NCBI GenBank assembly: GCA_050302475.1
Contig: JBNLBF010000003.1
Location: forward strand, 62,001-126,000
Source of the DNA: NORP23 sp050302475
Lineage (GTDB): Bacteria > Pseudomonadota > Alphaproteobacteria > Rhodobacterales > Rhodobacteraceae
Length of the DNA: 64,000 bases
Reading direction: 5' to 3'
In this document: positions 36,309 to 45,157 of the stretch, in pieces
Position numbering within the stretch: the stretch's first letter is position 1
Layout of the letters: each line of letters opens with the position of its first letter
Made by a program: the position numbers and the translations under genes
Notes under the pieces: model-generated
Databases searched by the model: none
Seen by the model: the letters and a program-made list of their open reading frames with translations, nothing else
What the model was told of the DNA's origin: nothing

Positions 36309-36887
36309 CTATTTGCCGACCGCTTCGCGCCAATGCCGCCGACATAAGCTGACATAAGTTTCGTTTCCGCCGATCTGCACCTGTTCACCCCCGGTAAGGG
36401 TTTCGCCGTCTGGCCCTTGGCGCACCACCATGGTCGCCTTGCGCCCGCAATGGCAGATCGTGCGAACCTCGCGCATATCGTCGGCCAGCGCCAATAGCGT
36501 TGCAGATCCGGGAAACAGGTTTCCCATGAAATCCACCCGCAGGCCATAGGTCATGATCGGCACGTTCAGATCATCTGCTGCGCGGGCCAACTGCCAAACC
36601 TGATCCGGTGTCAGGAACTGGGCCTCGTCAATCAATACGCAGGCGACAGGACCTTCGGCCAGCCGTGTTTCGATCATGGCGAACAGATCGCTTTCTGCAT
36701 CAAACTGATCCGCGTCCGCACCAATCCCAATCCGACTGCCGATCCGCCCCTCGCCAGCACGATTATCAAGCTTCGCAGTGATCAGATAAGTCTGCATCCC
36801 GCGTTCTTGGTAATTGTGCGAGGCCTGCAAAAGGATCGTGCTTTTGCCGGCGTTCATTGTCGAATAATTGAAATATAGTTTGGCCAT
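36309..36887 (-). CDS. tdk: thymidine kinase
   Basis: A 192-residue type II thymidine kinase for salvage of thymidine. P-loop NAGKST is at 12-17, LIDEAQFL carries the Walker B-like motif and catalytic glutamate, and CHCG with LCRRH form the zinc site. Ends VSLCRRHWREAVGK. Single-gene unit. Confidence 0.95.
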   Translation of the reverse strand: MAKLYFNYSTMNAGKSTILLQASHNYQERGMQTYLITAKLDNRAGEGRIGSRIGIGADADQFDAESDLFAMIETRLAEGPVACVLIDEAQFLTPDQVWQLARAADDLNVPIMTYGLRVDFMGNLFPGSATLLALADDMREVRTICHCGRKATMVVRQGPDGETLTGGEQVQIGGNETYVSLCRRHWREAVGK

Positions 36888-36997
36888 GCCGCTTTTTGCC
36901 GTGTGCCGCAGACCGGATCAAGAGGAACTGTGGCGCGAGTCATAGGTTTTCATCCCGACAAGGGTAAATATCCGAAACTGACCCTTAGGCACAGAGC

Positions 36998-37459
36998 TTA
37001 GCTATAGAAGACGTTGCCGCCGAATTGTCCAAGCCGGTTAAGCGTGCCGAACCATCCCGGCGACATGCTTGCCGCGTGAAAGAACAAGGCCCCTCGGGTG
37101 ATGTCTTCCCCCCGGTTCGACAACAATGTGTGGGCAACAGATTGCGCATTCGCATAGGCGATGGCGTTGGTGAATTCTTCCGGCCTTCCATCGCAGCGAT
37201 AGGAAAACTGGCATGATCCATTATGCCTTTGATCCACCACACCGCAGATCGTATCGGGAAAGCGCGGATCATTTTTGCGGTTCACGATAACTTCGCCAAC
37301 GGCCCGCAACCCTTCGAGTCCCGTACCCCTTGCCTCGAAATAAAGAGCTTCGGCAAGGCAGTCAATTTCGCTGCCGCGCACCGACGCGGTCGACACACTT
37401 GGGTTTTGTGCGCAGGCGGCAGTCAGTGCCAGGATCAGAATGGCGGCAATTATTTTCAT
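36998..37459 (-). CDS. SleB-type cell wall hydrolase, probable lipoprotein
   Basis: A 153-residue protein with a lipoprotein signal (lipobox LTAAC at about 13-17) and a Hydrolase_2/SleB domain: CLAEALYFEARGTGLEGLRAV with the catalytic glutamate, then VIVNRKNDPRFPDTICGVV and a conserved FS(Y/F). It probably cuts glycan strands as a lytic transglycosylase or muramidase, anchored in a membrane by Lgt-dependent acylation. ATG at 37459 begins the lipobox peptide; the upstream frame is open but unrelated. Confidence 0.82.
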   Translation of the reverse strand: MKIIAAILILALTAACAQNPSVSTASVRGSEIDCLAEALYFEARGTGLEGLRAVGEVIVNRKNDPRFPDTICGVVDQRHNGSCQFSYRCDGRPEEFTNAIAYANAQSVAHTLLSNRGEDITRGALFFHAASMSPGWFGTLNRLGQFGGNVFYS

Positions 37460-37809
37460 GGCGGCCTGATATACCAGAACTTCGTGTCTGTGAAGTGACA
37501 TCCCGTCAGACAGAGGCGACGACGGGTCACACCCCCTTGATTTCATTGCGCTGCCACATACTGCTTAATGTCTGAGGCACGAAGGATTATACCTTGAAAT
37601 TCAATACAGTGATGGTGTGTCGAAAGCTGCTTTTAGCACATTTTTATCCGTCACCTTCATAGGCAATCCTTTGCCTTCTAGTTACACAGTGAAGAAATCG
37701 TGAACGGAATTGCAGATTCGCACTGGAACAAACCCGCGCCTTTGGGTGTATAACGGGTGAAATCATCAGAATCGGCAGATGCCGTGTCCAGAATGCCCGA
37801 GGTAGATTT
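37460..37809. other. 350-base intergenic stretch before ctpA
   Basis: Between the divergent SleB-type gene and ctpA. It must hold both promoters. No coding frame, clear promoter pair, strong hairpin or known RNA was recognised. The ctpA start has only a weak GAGG site. Confidence 0.3.
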
Positions 37810-39132
37810 ATGAAGAAGCATCTTTTAGCGACCGTTGGCGGTGCGATTGTTGGGGTCGCCCTGACAGCACAATTTGCCGGTCCCCTGATCGCACAGGAGC
37901 AGGATCGCCTGCAAACGACATATGAACAGCTTGACCTGTTCGGCGATATTTTTGACCGCATCCGCGCAACTTACGTCGAAGAAGTTGACGATGCTGACCT
38001 GATCGAGGCCGCGATCAATGGTATGCTAACCTCGCTTGATCCGCATTCCGGCTATCTGCCCCCCAAAGATTTCGAGGAAATGCAGGTTGATACATCCGGC
38101 GAATATGGCGGCCTCGGGATCGAGGTGACGCAAGAAGAAGGTTTCGTCAAAGTCGTGACTCCGATGGATGACACACCGGCGTCGCGCGCCGGTTTGGAGT
38201 CTGGTGACTTCATCACCGCGATCAATGGCGAGTCGGTGCTTGGCCTGACGCTTGACGAGGCCGTCGAGCAGATGAAAGGCCCTGCTGGTGAGGAGATCAC
38301 CCTGACCATATATCGCGAAGGTGATGATGAGCCGTTCGACGTCACGATCATGCGGGATATTATCGAACTTACTGCCGTTCGTGTTCGCACCGAAGGGCGC
38401 TCGATTGTCGTCCGCATCACCTCGTTCACTGAAAAAACCTACGATGACATGGTTGAAGGGCTGGAAGCGGAGTTGGAAGCCAATGGTGGCATCGACAATA
38501 TCGATGGCATCCTACTTGACCTGCGCAACAATCCCGGCGGTTTGCTCAGCCAGGCAATTGCCGTGTCAGACGCGTTCCTTGACGCTGGCGAGATTGTTTC
38601 CACCCGTGGGCGCTATGCGGAAAACAGCGATCGCTACAATGCGCAGCCCGGGGATCTGGCCGAGGGTAAGCCCATCGTTGTGCTGATCAATAACGGTTCA
38701 GCGTCCGCGTCCGAGATTGTCGCCGGCGCCCTGAAAGATCACCGTCGTGCGATTGTCGTTGGCACACAAAGCTTCGGCAAAGGTTCGGTTCAGACCGTGA
38801 TGCCTTTACAGGGCAATGGCGCGATGCGTTTAACCACTGCGCTTTACTACACGCCCTCGGGGCGTTCCATTCAGGGGCTTGGCGTTATGCCTGACGTCCT
38901 GGTTGAACAGCAACCCCCGAAAGAGGAAGGCGAAGAGGATACGCGCCGCACCTATTCCGAGGCTGACCTTCGCGGTGCGCTGGGCAACGATAGCCTGACT
39001 GATGAAGAACTGGAACAGCTGGAAGCTGAAAGGCTGGAACTGGAAGAAGTCGCTGCCCGCCGGAACGAAGACTACCAGCTGGCTTACGGCGTCGATATTC
39101 TCCGTTCGCTGGCCGTGATCGGTGATCGCTAA
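37810..39132 (+). CDS. ctpA: C-terminal processing peptidase, S41 family
   Basis: A 440-residue periplasmic serine protease. An N-terminal signal peptide or anchor (residues 1-28) is followed by a helical region, a PDZ domain (about 85-165, GGLGIEVTQEEGFVKVV) and the protease domain. The Ser-Lys dyad is S299 (GSASASE) and K324 (SFGKGSVQ), 25 residues apart as in E. coli Tsp. It trims or degrades envelope proteins, including peptidoglycan hydrolases. An acidic C-terminal tail follows. Ends before a strong terminator. Confidence 0.92.
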   Translation: MKKHLLATVGGAIVGVALTAQFAGPLIAQEQDRLQTTYEQLDLFGDIFDRIRATYVEEVDDADLIEAAINGMLTSLDPHSGYLPPKDFEEMQVDTSGEYGGLGIEVTQEEGFVKVVTPMDDTPASRAGLESGDFITAINGESVLGLTLDEAVEQMKGPAGEEITLTIYREGDDEPFDVTIMRDIIELTAVRVRTEGRSIVVRITSFTEKTYDDMVEGLEAELEANGGIDNIDGILLDLRNNPGGLLSQAIAVSDAFLDAGEIVSTRGRYAENSDRYNAQPGDLAEGKPIVVLINNGSASASEIVAGALKDHRRAIVVGTQSFGKGSVQTVMPLQGNGAMRLTTALYYTPSGRSIQGLGVMPDVLVEQQPPKEEGEEDTRRTYSEADLRGALGNDSLTDEELEQLEAERLELEEVAARRNEDYQLAYGVDILRSLAVIGDR

Positions 39133-39138
39133 GGTGGC

Positions 39139-39166
39139 AGGGCGGGGTAAGATCCCGCCCTTTTTT
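39139..39166 (+). terminator. ctpA intrinsic terminator abutting the rppH start
   Basis: Stem GGGCGGG / CCCGCCC (39140-39146, 39154-39160), extended by an A-T pair, loop of seven, then six T. The T run ends two bases before the ATG of rppH. The GC-rich arm is also the only purine-rich sequence upstream of that ATG. Confidence 0.88.
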
Positions 39167-39168
39167 AC

Positions 39169-39657
39169 ATGACTGAAGAAGAACGCCTCAAACTTCCCTA
39201 TCGCAGGAATGTTGGCCTTGCCGTTATGAACAGCAAGGGTCAGATTTTTGCCGGGCAACGGCTCGATTCCGATTACGATGCCTGGCAGATGCCACAAGGT
39301 GGGATCGATCCAGGCGAGGAACCTTTCCACGCCGCGCTGCGCGAGCTGTGGGAGGAAACCTGGATTTCCCGTGATCTTGTCGAACGCATCGGCGAAAGTC
39401 AGGGCTGGCTGCGATACGATTTCCCCGCAGAACTGGCGGCGAAACTGTGGAAGGGTGGTTATCGCGGACAGGAACAGAAATGGTTTCTGCTGCGGTTTCT
39501 GGGCCGTGATGACCAGATCAATATCGCCACGGACCATCCGGAATTTTCAGAATGGCAATGGATGGACCCGTCCGAGCTGATCACCCGGATCGTGCCGTTC
39601 AAGCACGGGATTTACACAAAAGTCTTCGAAGAATTCGACCAGTTTCTGCGGGCTTAG
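39169..39657 (+). CDS. rppH: RNA pyrophosphohydrolase (Nudix)
   Basis: A 162-residue Nudix enzyme that removes pyrophosphate from the 5' end of mRNA, starting decay. YRRNVGLAVMNSKGQIFAGQRLD begins the fold in two strands; the Nudix box spans 44-66 with E50, R58, E59, E62 and E63 in place, while the usual glycine before the last position is W65 (EETWI). The start at 39169 gives the full family N-terminus but follows directly on the ctpA terminator with no free ribosome site; the next ATG (39226) would cut into the fold. Confidence 0.88.
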   Translation: MTEEERLKLPYRRNVGLAVMNSKGQIFAGQRLDSDYDAWQMPQGGIDPGEEPFHAALRELWEETWISRDLVERIGESQGWLRYDFPAELAAKLWKGGYRGQEQKWFLLRFLGRDDQINIATDHPEFSEWQWMDPSELITRIVPFKHGIYTKVFEEFDQFLRA

Positions 39658-39763
39658 CCTCGTCAGCACGGAAAATCTGCCTATATTAGACCCATAACCT
39701 TTTGTTCTGGATCAAGGATTGTCCCTGTCGGGTCGCTAAGGTCTGGCGAAATAAGGGGGACAC

Positions 39764-40471
39764 ATGCCGCAACCGGTTTTCCAAACCAAAGGCGTTACCA
39801 AGGTCTATGACACGGGTGACATTCAGGTCTATGCACTGCGTGGCGTTGACCTGACGATTTACGAAAGCGAGCTTACGGTGCTGTTGGGAGCGTCGGGCAG
39901 CGGCAAGTCGACATTGCTGAACATCCTTGGCGGGCTGGACACGGCCACCGAAGGATCCGTGTTTTTCAAGGAACAAGAGCTATCGACGATGTCCGAACGG
40001 GCGCTGACCGCCTATCGCCGGGACCATGTCGGGTTCGTGTTCCAGTTCTACAATCTGGTGCCCAGCCTGACCGCCAAGGAAAATGTGGCACTGGTCACCG
40101 AAATTTCCCGCAACCCCATGCGCCCGGAGGAGGCGCTGGAGTTGGTCGGCCTTAGCAAACGTATGGGTCATTTCCCTGCGGAAATGTCGGGCGGTGAGCA
40201 GCAGAGAGTTGCTATCGCCCGCGCCATTGCCAAACGGCCCGAGGTCTTGCTGTGTGACGAACCAACCGGGGCGCTAGACAGCAAAACCGGCGTGCAGGTG
40301 CTAGAGGCGCTGAACGATATCAACACTGAACTTGGCACCTCCACCACCGTCATCACGCATAACGCAGCCATTCAGAACATGGCGCACCGAGTAATCTTTT
40401 TCGCTGACGGCCAGATCAACGAGGTGAAGGAAAACGCAACCCGCCAGAAACCGTCGGAGATCGTGTGGTAA
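39764..40471 (+). CDS. ABC transporter ATPase, MacB/LolD type
   Basis: A 235-residue ATPase. Walker A LLGASGSGKST, Q-loop FQFYNLVPSLTA, signature MSGGEQQRVAIARA and Walker B LLCDEPTGALD identify the LolD/MacB/FtsE group that works mechanically with FtsX-type permeases. A GGGGGAC site precedes the ATG. Its stop overlaps the permease start (TAATG). With the next two genes it makes a predicted exporter or envelope-stress pump. Confidence 0.9.
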   Translation: MPQPVFQTKGVTKVYDTGDIQVYALRGVDLTIYESELTVLLGASGSGKSTLLNILGGLDTATEGSVFFKEQELSTMSERALTAYRRDHVGFVFQFYNLVPSLTAKENVALVTEISRNPMRPEEALELVGLSKRMGHFPAEMSGGEQQRVAIARAIAKRPEVLLCDEPTGALDSKTGVQVLEALNDINTELGTSTTVITHNAAIQNMAHRVIFFADGQINEVKENATRQKPSEIVW

Positions 40472-42834
40472 TGCAGACGCTCGACCGCAAACTGTTCCGC
40501 GATCTCTGGCGCCTGTGGGCGCAGTCGCTTGCGATCGGTCTGGTGCTGGCCTGTGGTGTCGCCATTCTGGTAGTGATGTATGGGGCGGAGCGGTCTCTGT
40601 CGGAAACGCAGGAGACATTTTACGAACGCAACCGATTTGCTGATATCTTTGCCTCCGCCACACGCGTCCCCAACGATGTTCTGGGCGAAATCACTGCCAT
40701 TCCCGGCGTCAGCCAGGCCGAGACACGGATATCCCAGCATGCCATTCTGGATATAGATGGGCTGGAGGAACCCGCGATGGGTCGACTCTTGTCGCTGCCG
40801 GAATTTGGCGAGCCGCGCCTGAACGTGCCATCGCTGACCGAAGGCCGATGGCCGGACAAGGACAAACCTTACGAGGTGGTGGTAAACCAGAATTTTTTCA
40901 CCGCCAACGAATTTGCGCTTGAGGATACGTTCGAGGTCACGCTGAACGGCCGCAAGCAACCGGTGACGATTGTAGGCACCGCGCTGTCGCCCGAATTTAT
41001 CTACACGATTGGCCCCGGCGCACTGATGCCCGATGACGTTCGTTTTGGGATCATTTGGATGAACTATCAGACGCTCGCGGGCACCTTCCGCCTGCAGGGT
41101 GCATTCAATGACCTTACGGTAAAGACTGCGCTGGGGGCGGATCAGGAAGAAATTCTGGACCGGGTCGAAGATATTCTGGCGCCCTATGGTGGAACCGGGC
41201 CCTATCTACGAGAATTCCAGACCTCGCACAGCTTCATCGCCGCCGAACTGGAATCTCTGCGCACCATGGCGCGGGTGCTGCCGCCCTTGTTCTTCGTAAT
41301 TTCGGCCTTTCTGGTTGGCATGGTGCTGGGTCGCCTGATTGCGCTGGAGCGTGAACAGATCGGGCTGTTCAAGGCGGTGGGATATTCCAACGCGGCGATC
41401 AGCTGGCACTATGTGAAACTGGCCATCGGGATCGGGGCGTTTGGCATTCTGCTTGGCTGGGGTGTCGGTGCATGGGGAGGTCATGGGCTGAGCGCGGTTT
41501 ACGCGCAATATTTCCACTTTCCCTACCTGATCTATATCAGCGGCTGGGACACGTTCATCATCTCCGGCCTTGCCGGAATCGCGACCGTGGTGATTGGCGC
41601 GGTGCGCCCAGTGCTGCGCACCACCCGATTGTCACCTGCCGTTGCCATGTCGCCACCCGCGCCGACACGCTATCGCGAAGGCTGGATCGACTGGATCGGG
41701 CGGGTGTTACGCGTGCGTCAGCCCACCATGATGATCATCCGCTCCATCACCCGCTGGCCAATCCGGGCAGGGCTGACAGCGTTCGGGATTGCGATGGCTG
41801 CGGCGACGATGGTGTCTTCGCTGTTCATGTTCGACGCGATGGACGAACTGGTTGAGAGCGCCTTTTTCCAAGCCAACCGGCAGGAGGCGACACTCAGCTT
41901 CATCATTCCGCAAGGGCTGGAGGTGACAGCCGATGTCGAAAATCTGCCCGGTGTGATGCGCGCCGAAGGAATGCGCACCGTTGCCGCCCGCCTGAGCCAC
42001 GGCCACCTGAGCCGCCTGTCTGCTATCGAGGGCCGCTTGCCCGGACAAGACCTGTCCCGCGTGCTTGACGCCGAAAGTGATGAGGTGATCTTCCCCGAAC
42101 AAGGCATCGTCTTGTCCAACCGCCTCTCCGGCCATCTGGATGCGCGGGTGGGAGACGTGATCACGGTCGAAATACTGGAAGGCCAGCGCGGGACCTATGA
42201 AGTGCCGGTGACCGGCGTGATTACGCAGTATTTTGGCCTCGGCGCATATATGGATATCAGCGCGCTCAGCGCCATGTTGCAACAGACGGAGCTGGTGAAT
42301 TCGGTGCATGTCGCGCTGGACGACGCGCAGATTTCGGAATTGTATGCGGCTGTGAAAGCAGCCCCTAACGTCGCGGGCATGGTGCTGTGGACGCAAATCC
42401 GCAAGGCTTTTTACGACACGATTGCTGAAAGCTCGGGAATTTCGACAACGGTATATGCCCTTGTCGCCAGCCTGATCGTGATCGGCGTGGTCTATAATTC
42501 GGCGCGCATCCAGCTGTCGGAACGCGGCCGGGAACTCGCCAGCCTGCGCATTCTGGGATTCACCAAGGCTGAGGTCAGTTACATCCTGTTGGGAGAGCTG
42601 ATCTTCTTGACGCTGGTGGCTATACCGATGGGCTGGTTTCTCGGGCGGACGATGGCATTCGGGATCGTGACGAGTTTTTCCAGTGACCTATATTCGATCC
42701 CGCTGATTATTTCGCAAAACACATATGCCATGACGGCGCTGGTGGTGCTGGGGGCTTCGGTCGGCTCGGCGCTGCTGGTCCGGCGCCGGATCAACCGGCT
42801 GGACCTGATTGCCGTCATGAAAACGAGGGAGTGA
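40471..42834 (+). CDS. ABC transporter permease, double FtsX-domain
   Basis: A 787-residue inner-membrane protein. It has an N-terminal membrane segment (about 20-40), a large periplasmic region, a first FtsX block of three segments (about 270-400), a second periplasmic region and a second FtsX block at the C-terminus (about 655-785). This 8-segment duplicated layout is typical of lipoprotein or lipid-related ABC permeases. ATG at 40471 overlaps the ATPase stop. Cargo is unknown. Confidence 0.85.
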   Translation: MQTLDRKLFRDLWRLWAQSLAIGLVLACGVAILVVMYGAERSLSETQETFYERNRFADIFASATRVPNDVLGEITAIPGVSQAETRISQHAILDIDGLEEPAMGRLLSLPEFGEPRLNVPSLTEGRWPDKDKPYEVVVNQNFFTANEFALEDTFEVTLNGRKQPVTIVGTALSPEFIYTIGPGALMPDDVRFGIIWMNYQTLAGTFRLQGAFNDLTVKTALGADQEEILDRVEDILAPYGGTGPYLREFQTSHSFIAAELESLRTMARVLPPLFFVISAFLVGMVLGRLIALEREQIGLFKAVGYSNAAISWHYVKLAIGIGAFGILLGWGVGAWGGHGLSAVYAQYFHFPYLIYISGWDTFIISGLAGIATVVIGAVRPVLRTTRLSPAVAMSPPAPTRYREGWIDWIGRVLRVRQPTMMIIRSITRWPIRAGLTAFGIAMAAATMVSSLFMFDAMDELVESAFFQANRQEATLSFIIPQGLEVTADVENLPGVMRAEGMRTVAARLSHGHLSRLSAIEGRLPGQDLSRVLDAESDEVIFPEQGIVLSNRLSGHLDARVGDVITVEILEGQRGTYEVPVTGVITQYFGLGAYMDISALSAMLQQTELVNSVHVALDDAQISELYAAVKAAPNVAGMVLWTQIRKAFYDTIAESSGISTTVYALVASLIVIGVVYNSARIQLSERGRELASLRILGFTKAEVSYILLGELIFLTLVAIPMGWFLGRTMAFGIVTSFSSDLYSIPLIISQNTYAMTALVVLGASVGSALLVRRRINRLDLIAVMKTRE

Positions 42835-42837
42835 CCC

Positions 42838-44046
42838 ATGAAGTTTCGTAGAATCCTGTTCTGGGGTGTGGCCGCGGCCGTTGTTGGCGCTGGCGTCTGG
42901 TATTCAATGCAGGAGCAACCAGTACCGGTTGACTTGGCGACAGTAACCAGCGGCCCGATGGAAGTCACCATCGACGTTGATGGCGTCACCCGCATCCGCA
43001 ATGAATTCGAGGTTGTCGCCCCGGTTGGCGGTACGGTTTTGCGCAGCCCGGTGGCGGTTGGCGATGCGGTGATCGGCGGGGAAACCGTGGTGGCGTCGAT
43101 TGAACCGGTGCAATCGGCAATCCTTGATTATCGCTCACGCTTGGAGGCAGAAGCCGCCGTGAAGGAGGCCGAAGCAGCCCTGCGTCTGGCGGAGGCGAAT
43201 ATCGGCCAGGCGGAATCCAATTTCAGCTACGCAAGGGACCAGTATGAACGGATCGAGCGATTGTTCGAATCCGGGACGGCGACGCGAAGCCAGCTGGATC
43301 AGGTGAAGCTGGCCATGGAACAAGCGCGATCCGATCTGCAGTTGATATTGTCACAAAGGGCGTTGCGGCAGGCGACGCTTGATCGGGCCAAGGTCGCGCT
43401 TGTTGATCCGGAACAGAATGGCGAAGGCCAGACAGCAGTGCATGTCTTTGCCCCGGTGGACGGGCGCGTTCTGTCTGTTGCGTCGATGAGCGAGCGGATC
43501 GTTTCCGCCGGTTCGCCGCTGGTGACGATTGGGCAACCCAATGATTTGGAACTGGTAGTGGAGATGCTGTCAGCTGATGCCGTTCGGATTGCCGAAGGGG
43601 CAAAAGCCGTCGTGGAACGCTGGGGAGGGGACGGAATACTGTCGGCAACAGTGCGGCGGATCGAACCCTCGGCTTTCACCAAGATATCGGCTCTGGGGAT
43701 CGAGGAGCAACGCGTGCGCGTTCTGCTGGATCTCGACTCGCCGGCAGCGGATCGCCCGGGGCTGGGTGACAATTTCCGTGTCTATGTCCGCATTACCGAA
43801 TGGGAAAATCCTCAGGCTTTACAGGTCCCGATCAGCGCCCTGTTCCGCGATGGTGAAGATTGGTTTGTCTTTACCGCTGATGCGGATGGTCTCGCTCATC
43901 GGCAGGCGGTCGAAATCGGCCAACGCAACACATTGTTTGCAGAAGTGCTGAGCGGCTTGTCCGACGGGGAACAGGTCGTTACCCATCCGAGTGACCGGGT
44001 CGGCGACATGGTGATGATCACGGATCGCGCGACGCTGACCGAATAA
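42838..44046 (+). CDS. HlyD/MacA-type periplasmic adaptor
   Basis: A 402-residue membrane-fusion protein. An N-terminal signal anchor (about 7-22) precedes a barrel-sandwich domain, a long coiled-coil hairpin (about 100-180, rich in EAEAAL and QARSDL) and beta-barrel domains. It links the FtsX-type permease to an outer-membrane channel; no TolC gene is in the window. It starts three bases after the permease stop. In many MacAB operons the adaptor gene comes first; here it is last. Confidence 0.85.
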   Translation: MKFRRILFWGVAAAVVGAGVWYSMQEQPVPVDLATVTSGPMEVTIDVDGVTRIRNEFEVVAPVGGTVLRSPVAVGDAVIGGETVVASIEPVQSAILDYRSRLEAEAAVKEAEAALRLAEANIGQAESNFSYARDQYERIERLFESGTATRSQLDQVKLAMEQARSDLQLILSQRALRQATLDRAKVALVDPEQNGEGQTAVHVFAPVDGRVLSVASMSERIVSAGSPLVTIGQPNDLELVVEMLSADAVRIAEGAKAVVERWGGDGILSATVRRIEPSAFTKISALGIEEQRVRVLLDLDSPAADRPGLGDNFRVYVRITEWENPQALQVPISALFRDGEDWFVFTADADGLAHRQAVEIGQRNTLFAEVLSGLSDGEQVVTHPSDRVGDMVMITDRATLTE

Positions 44047-44061
44047 CCGTCGGGTTACCGA

Positions 44062-45132
44062 TCAGTTGGACAGCTGCATCATCCGCCAGGCGCGAGAGAT
44101 ATCGCGTTTTTCTTCAGGCGAGCGGGACAAGACAGGGAAAACGCGCGCCATCGTGTCAGCATCCGGGTAGATAATCGGATTGCTAATCACCTCCTCGGAA
44201 ACGTAGGGCATCGAAGCCACGTTTGCATTTGCATAAAACGAGAAGTCAGAAGCCCTGGCGATGTTTTCAGGACGCAGAATAAAATCGATAAAGACGTGGG
44301 CTGCGTTCACATGTTCTGTGTCCGCCGGAATCACGAACAGATCAAACCAAAGCGGCGCCCCTTCCTTGGGAACAACATAGCTTACTTCCACGTCGTCCGC
44401 GGCAATGCTGTTGGCCAGAAGCGCATCTCCTGACCAAACCATGGCCACACAGGCTTCACCTTTGGCTAGCACGTTATATTGCTCGGTTCCGATGTCTGTC
44501 ACATGGGGCATAATCGCGTTGATGGTTTCCTGTGCCTCTGTGATATGCGCGGGATCGTTGGAATTGGGATCATGTCCCAGATAGGAAAGTGTAATTGCCA
44601 TCAGTTCTTCGATAGCATCCGTCAGGGAAACGCCGCACCCGGTGAATTGCGAAACGATCTCGGGTTTCAGCAACAGATCCCAACTGTTCAGAGGCGCATC
44701 GGGCATGATTTCCAAAACTTTGTTCCGATCATAACCTAGACCGGTCGTACCCCAAAGATAGGGAATAGAATGGTCAGCGTGTGCATCGAAAAATTCGATA
44801 CGTTCCATCACATCACCCCACATGTTTTCAAATGTAACCAGCCGCTGATGATCAATTGGTACGATGGCCCCGGCAGCCTGTAGACGCTGCAGATATTCCG
44901 AAGAAACAACAACAACGTCATAGCCGGACCCACCGGCTGTCAACATTGTTTCAACCGTTTTACTGTTACTGTAGGTGTCATATATGACGTCGATACCGGT
45001 AACTTCGGTGAACTCCGATATAAGATCCAGATCGATATACTCTGCCCGGTTATATACCCGGATGGTCTCAGCTGAGCCCGAAGCCGCGATCAGGCATGGT
45101 CCGGCTAGAAGGGAAAGCAGAGTGTGTTTCAT
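44062..45132 (-). CDS. polyamine-type (PotF/PotD-like) periplasmic binding protein, no transporter nearby
   Basis: A 356-residue binding protein with a signal peptide (cleavage near GSAE, residue 18). PotF-like landmarks include YLWGTTGLGYD, VDWSGDAL-like WSGDAL, FDLFVIPAD and FYANANVA. In the first ligand-contact loop the usual NW(S/T)(D/E)Y reads NRAEY, with arginine for the tryptophan. ATG at 45132 has GAGGT seven bases upstream. It follows the sensor kinase gene by 25 bases on the same strand, and no permease or ATPase accompanies it, so a sensing role is plausible. Confidence 0.82.
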   Translation of the reverse strand: MKHTLLSLLAGPCLIAASGSAETIRVYNRAEYIDLDLISEFTEVTGIDVIYDTYSNSKTVETMLTAGGSGYDVVVVSSEYLQRLQAAGAIVPIDHQRLVTFENMWGDVMERIEFFDAHADHSIPYLWGTTGLGYDRNKVLEIMPDAPLNSWDLLLKPEIVSQFTGCGVSLTDAIEELMAITLSYLGHDPNSNDPAHITEAQETINAIMPHVTDIGTEQYNVLAKGEACVAMVWSGDALLANSIAADDVEVSYVVPKEGAPLWFDLFVIPADTEHVNAAHVFIDFILRPENIARASDFSFYANANVASMPYVSEEVISNPIIYPDADTMARVFPVLSRSPEEKRDISRAWRMMQLSN

Positions 45133-45157
45133 GAAATAACCTCGTGATTGGTACGCG

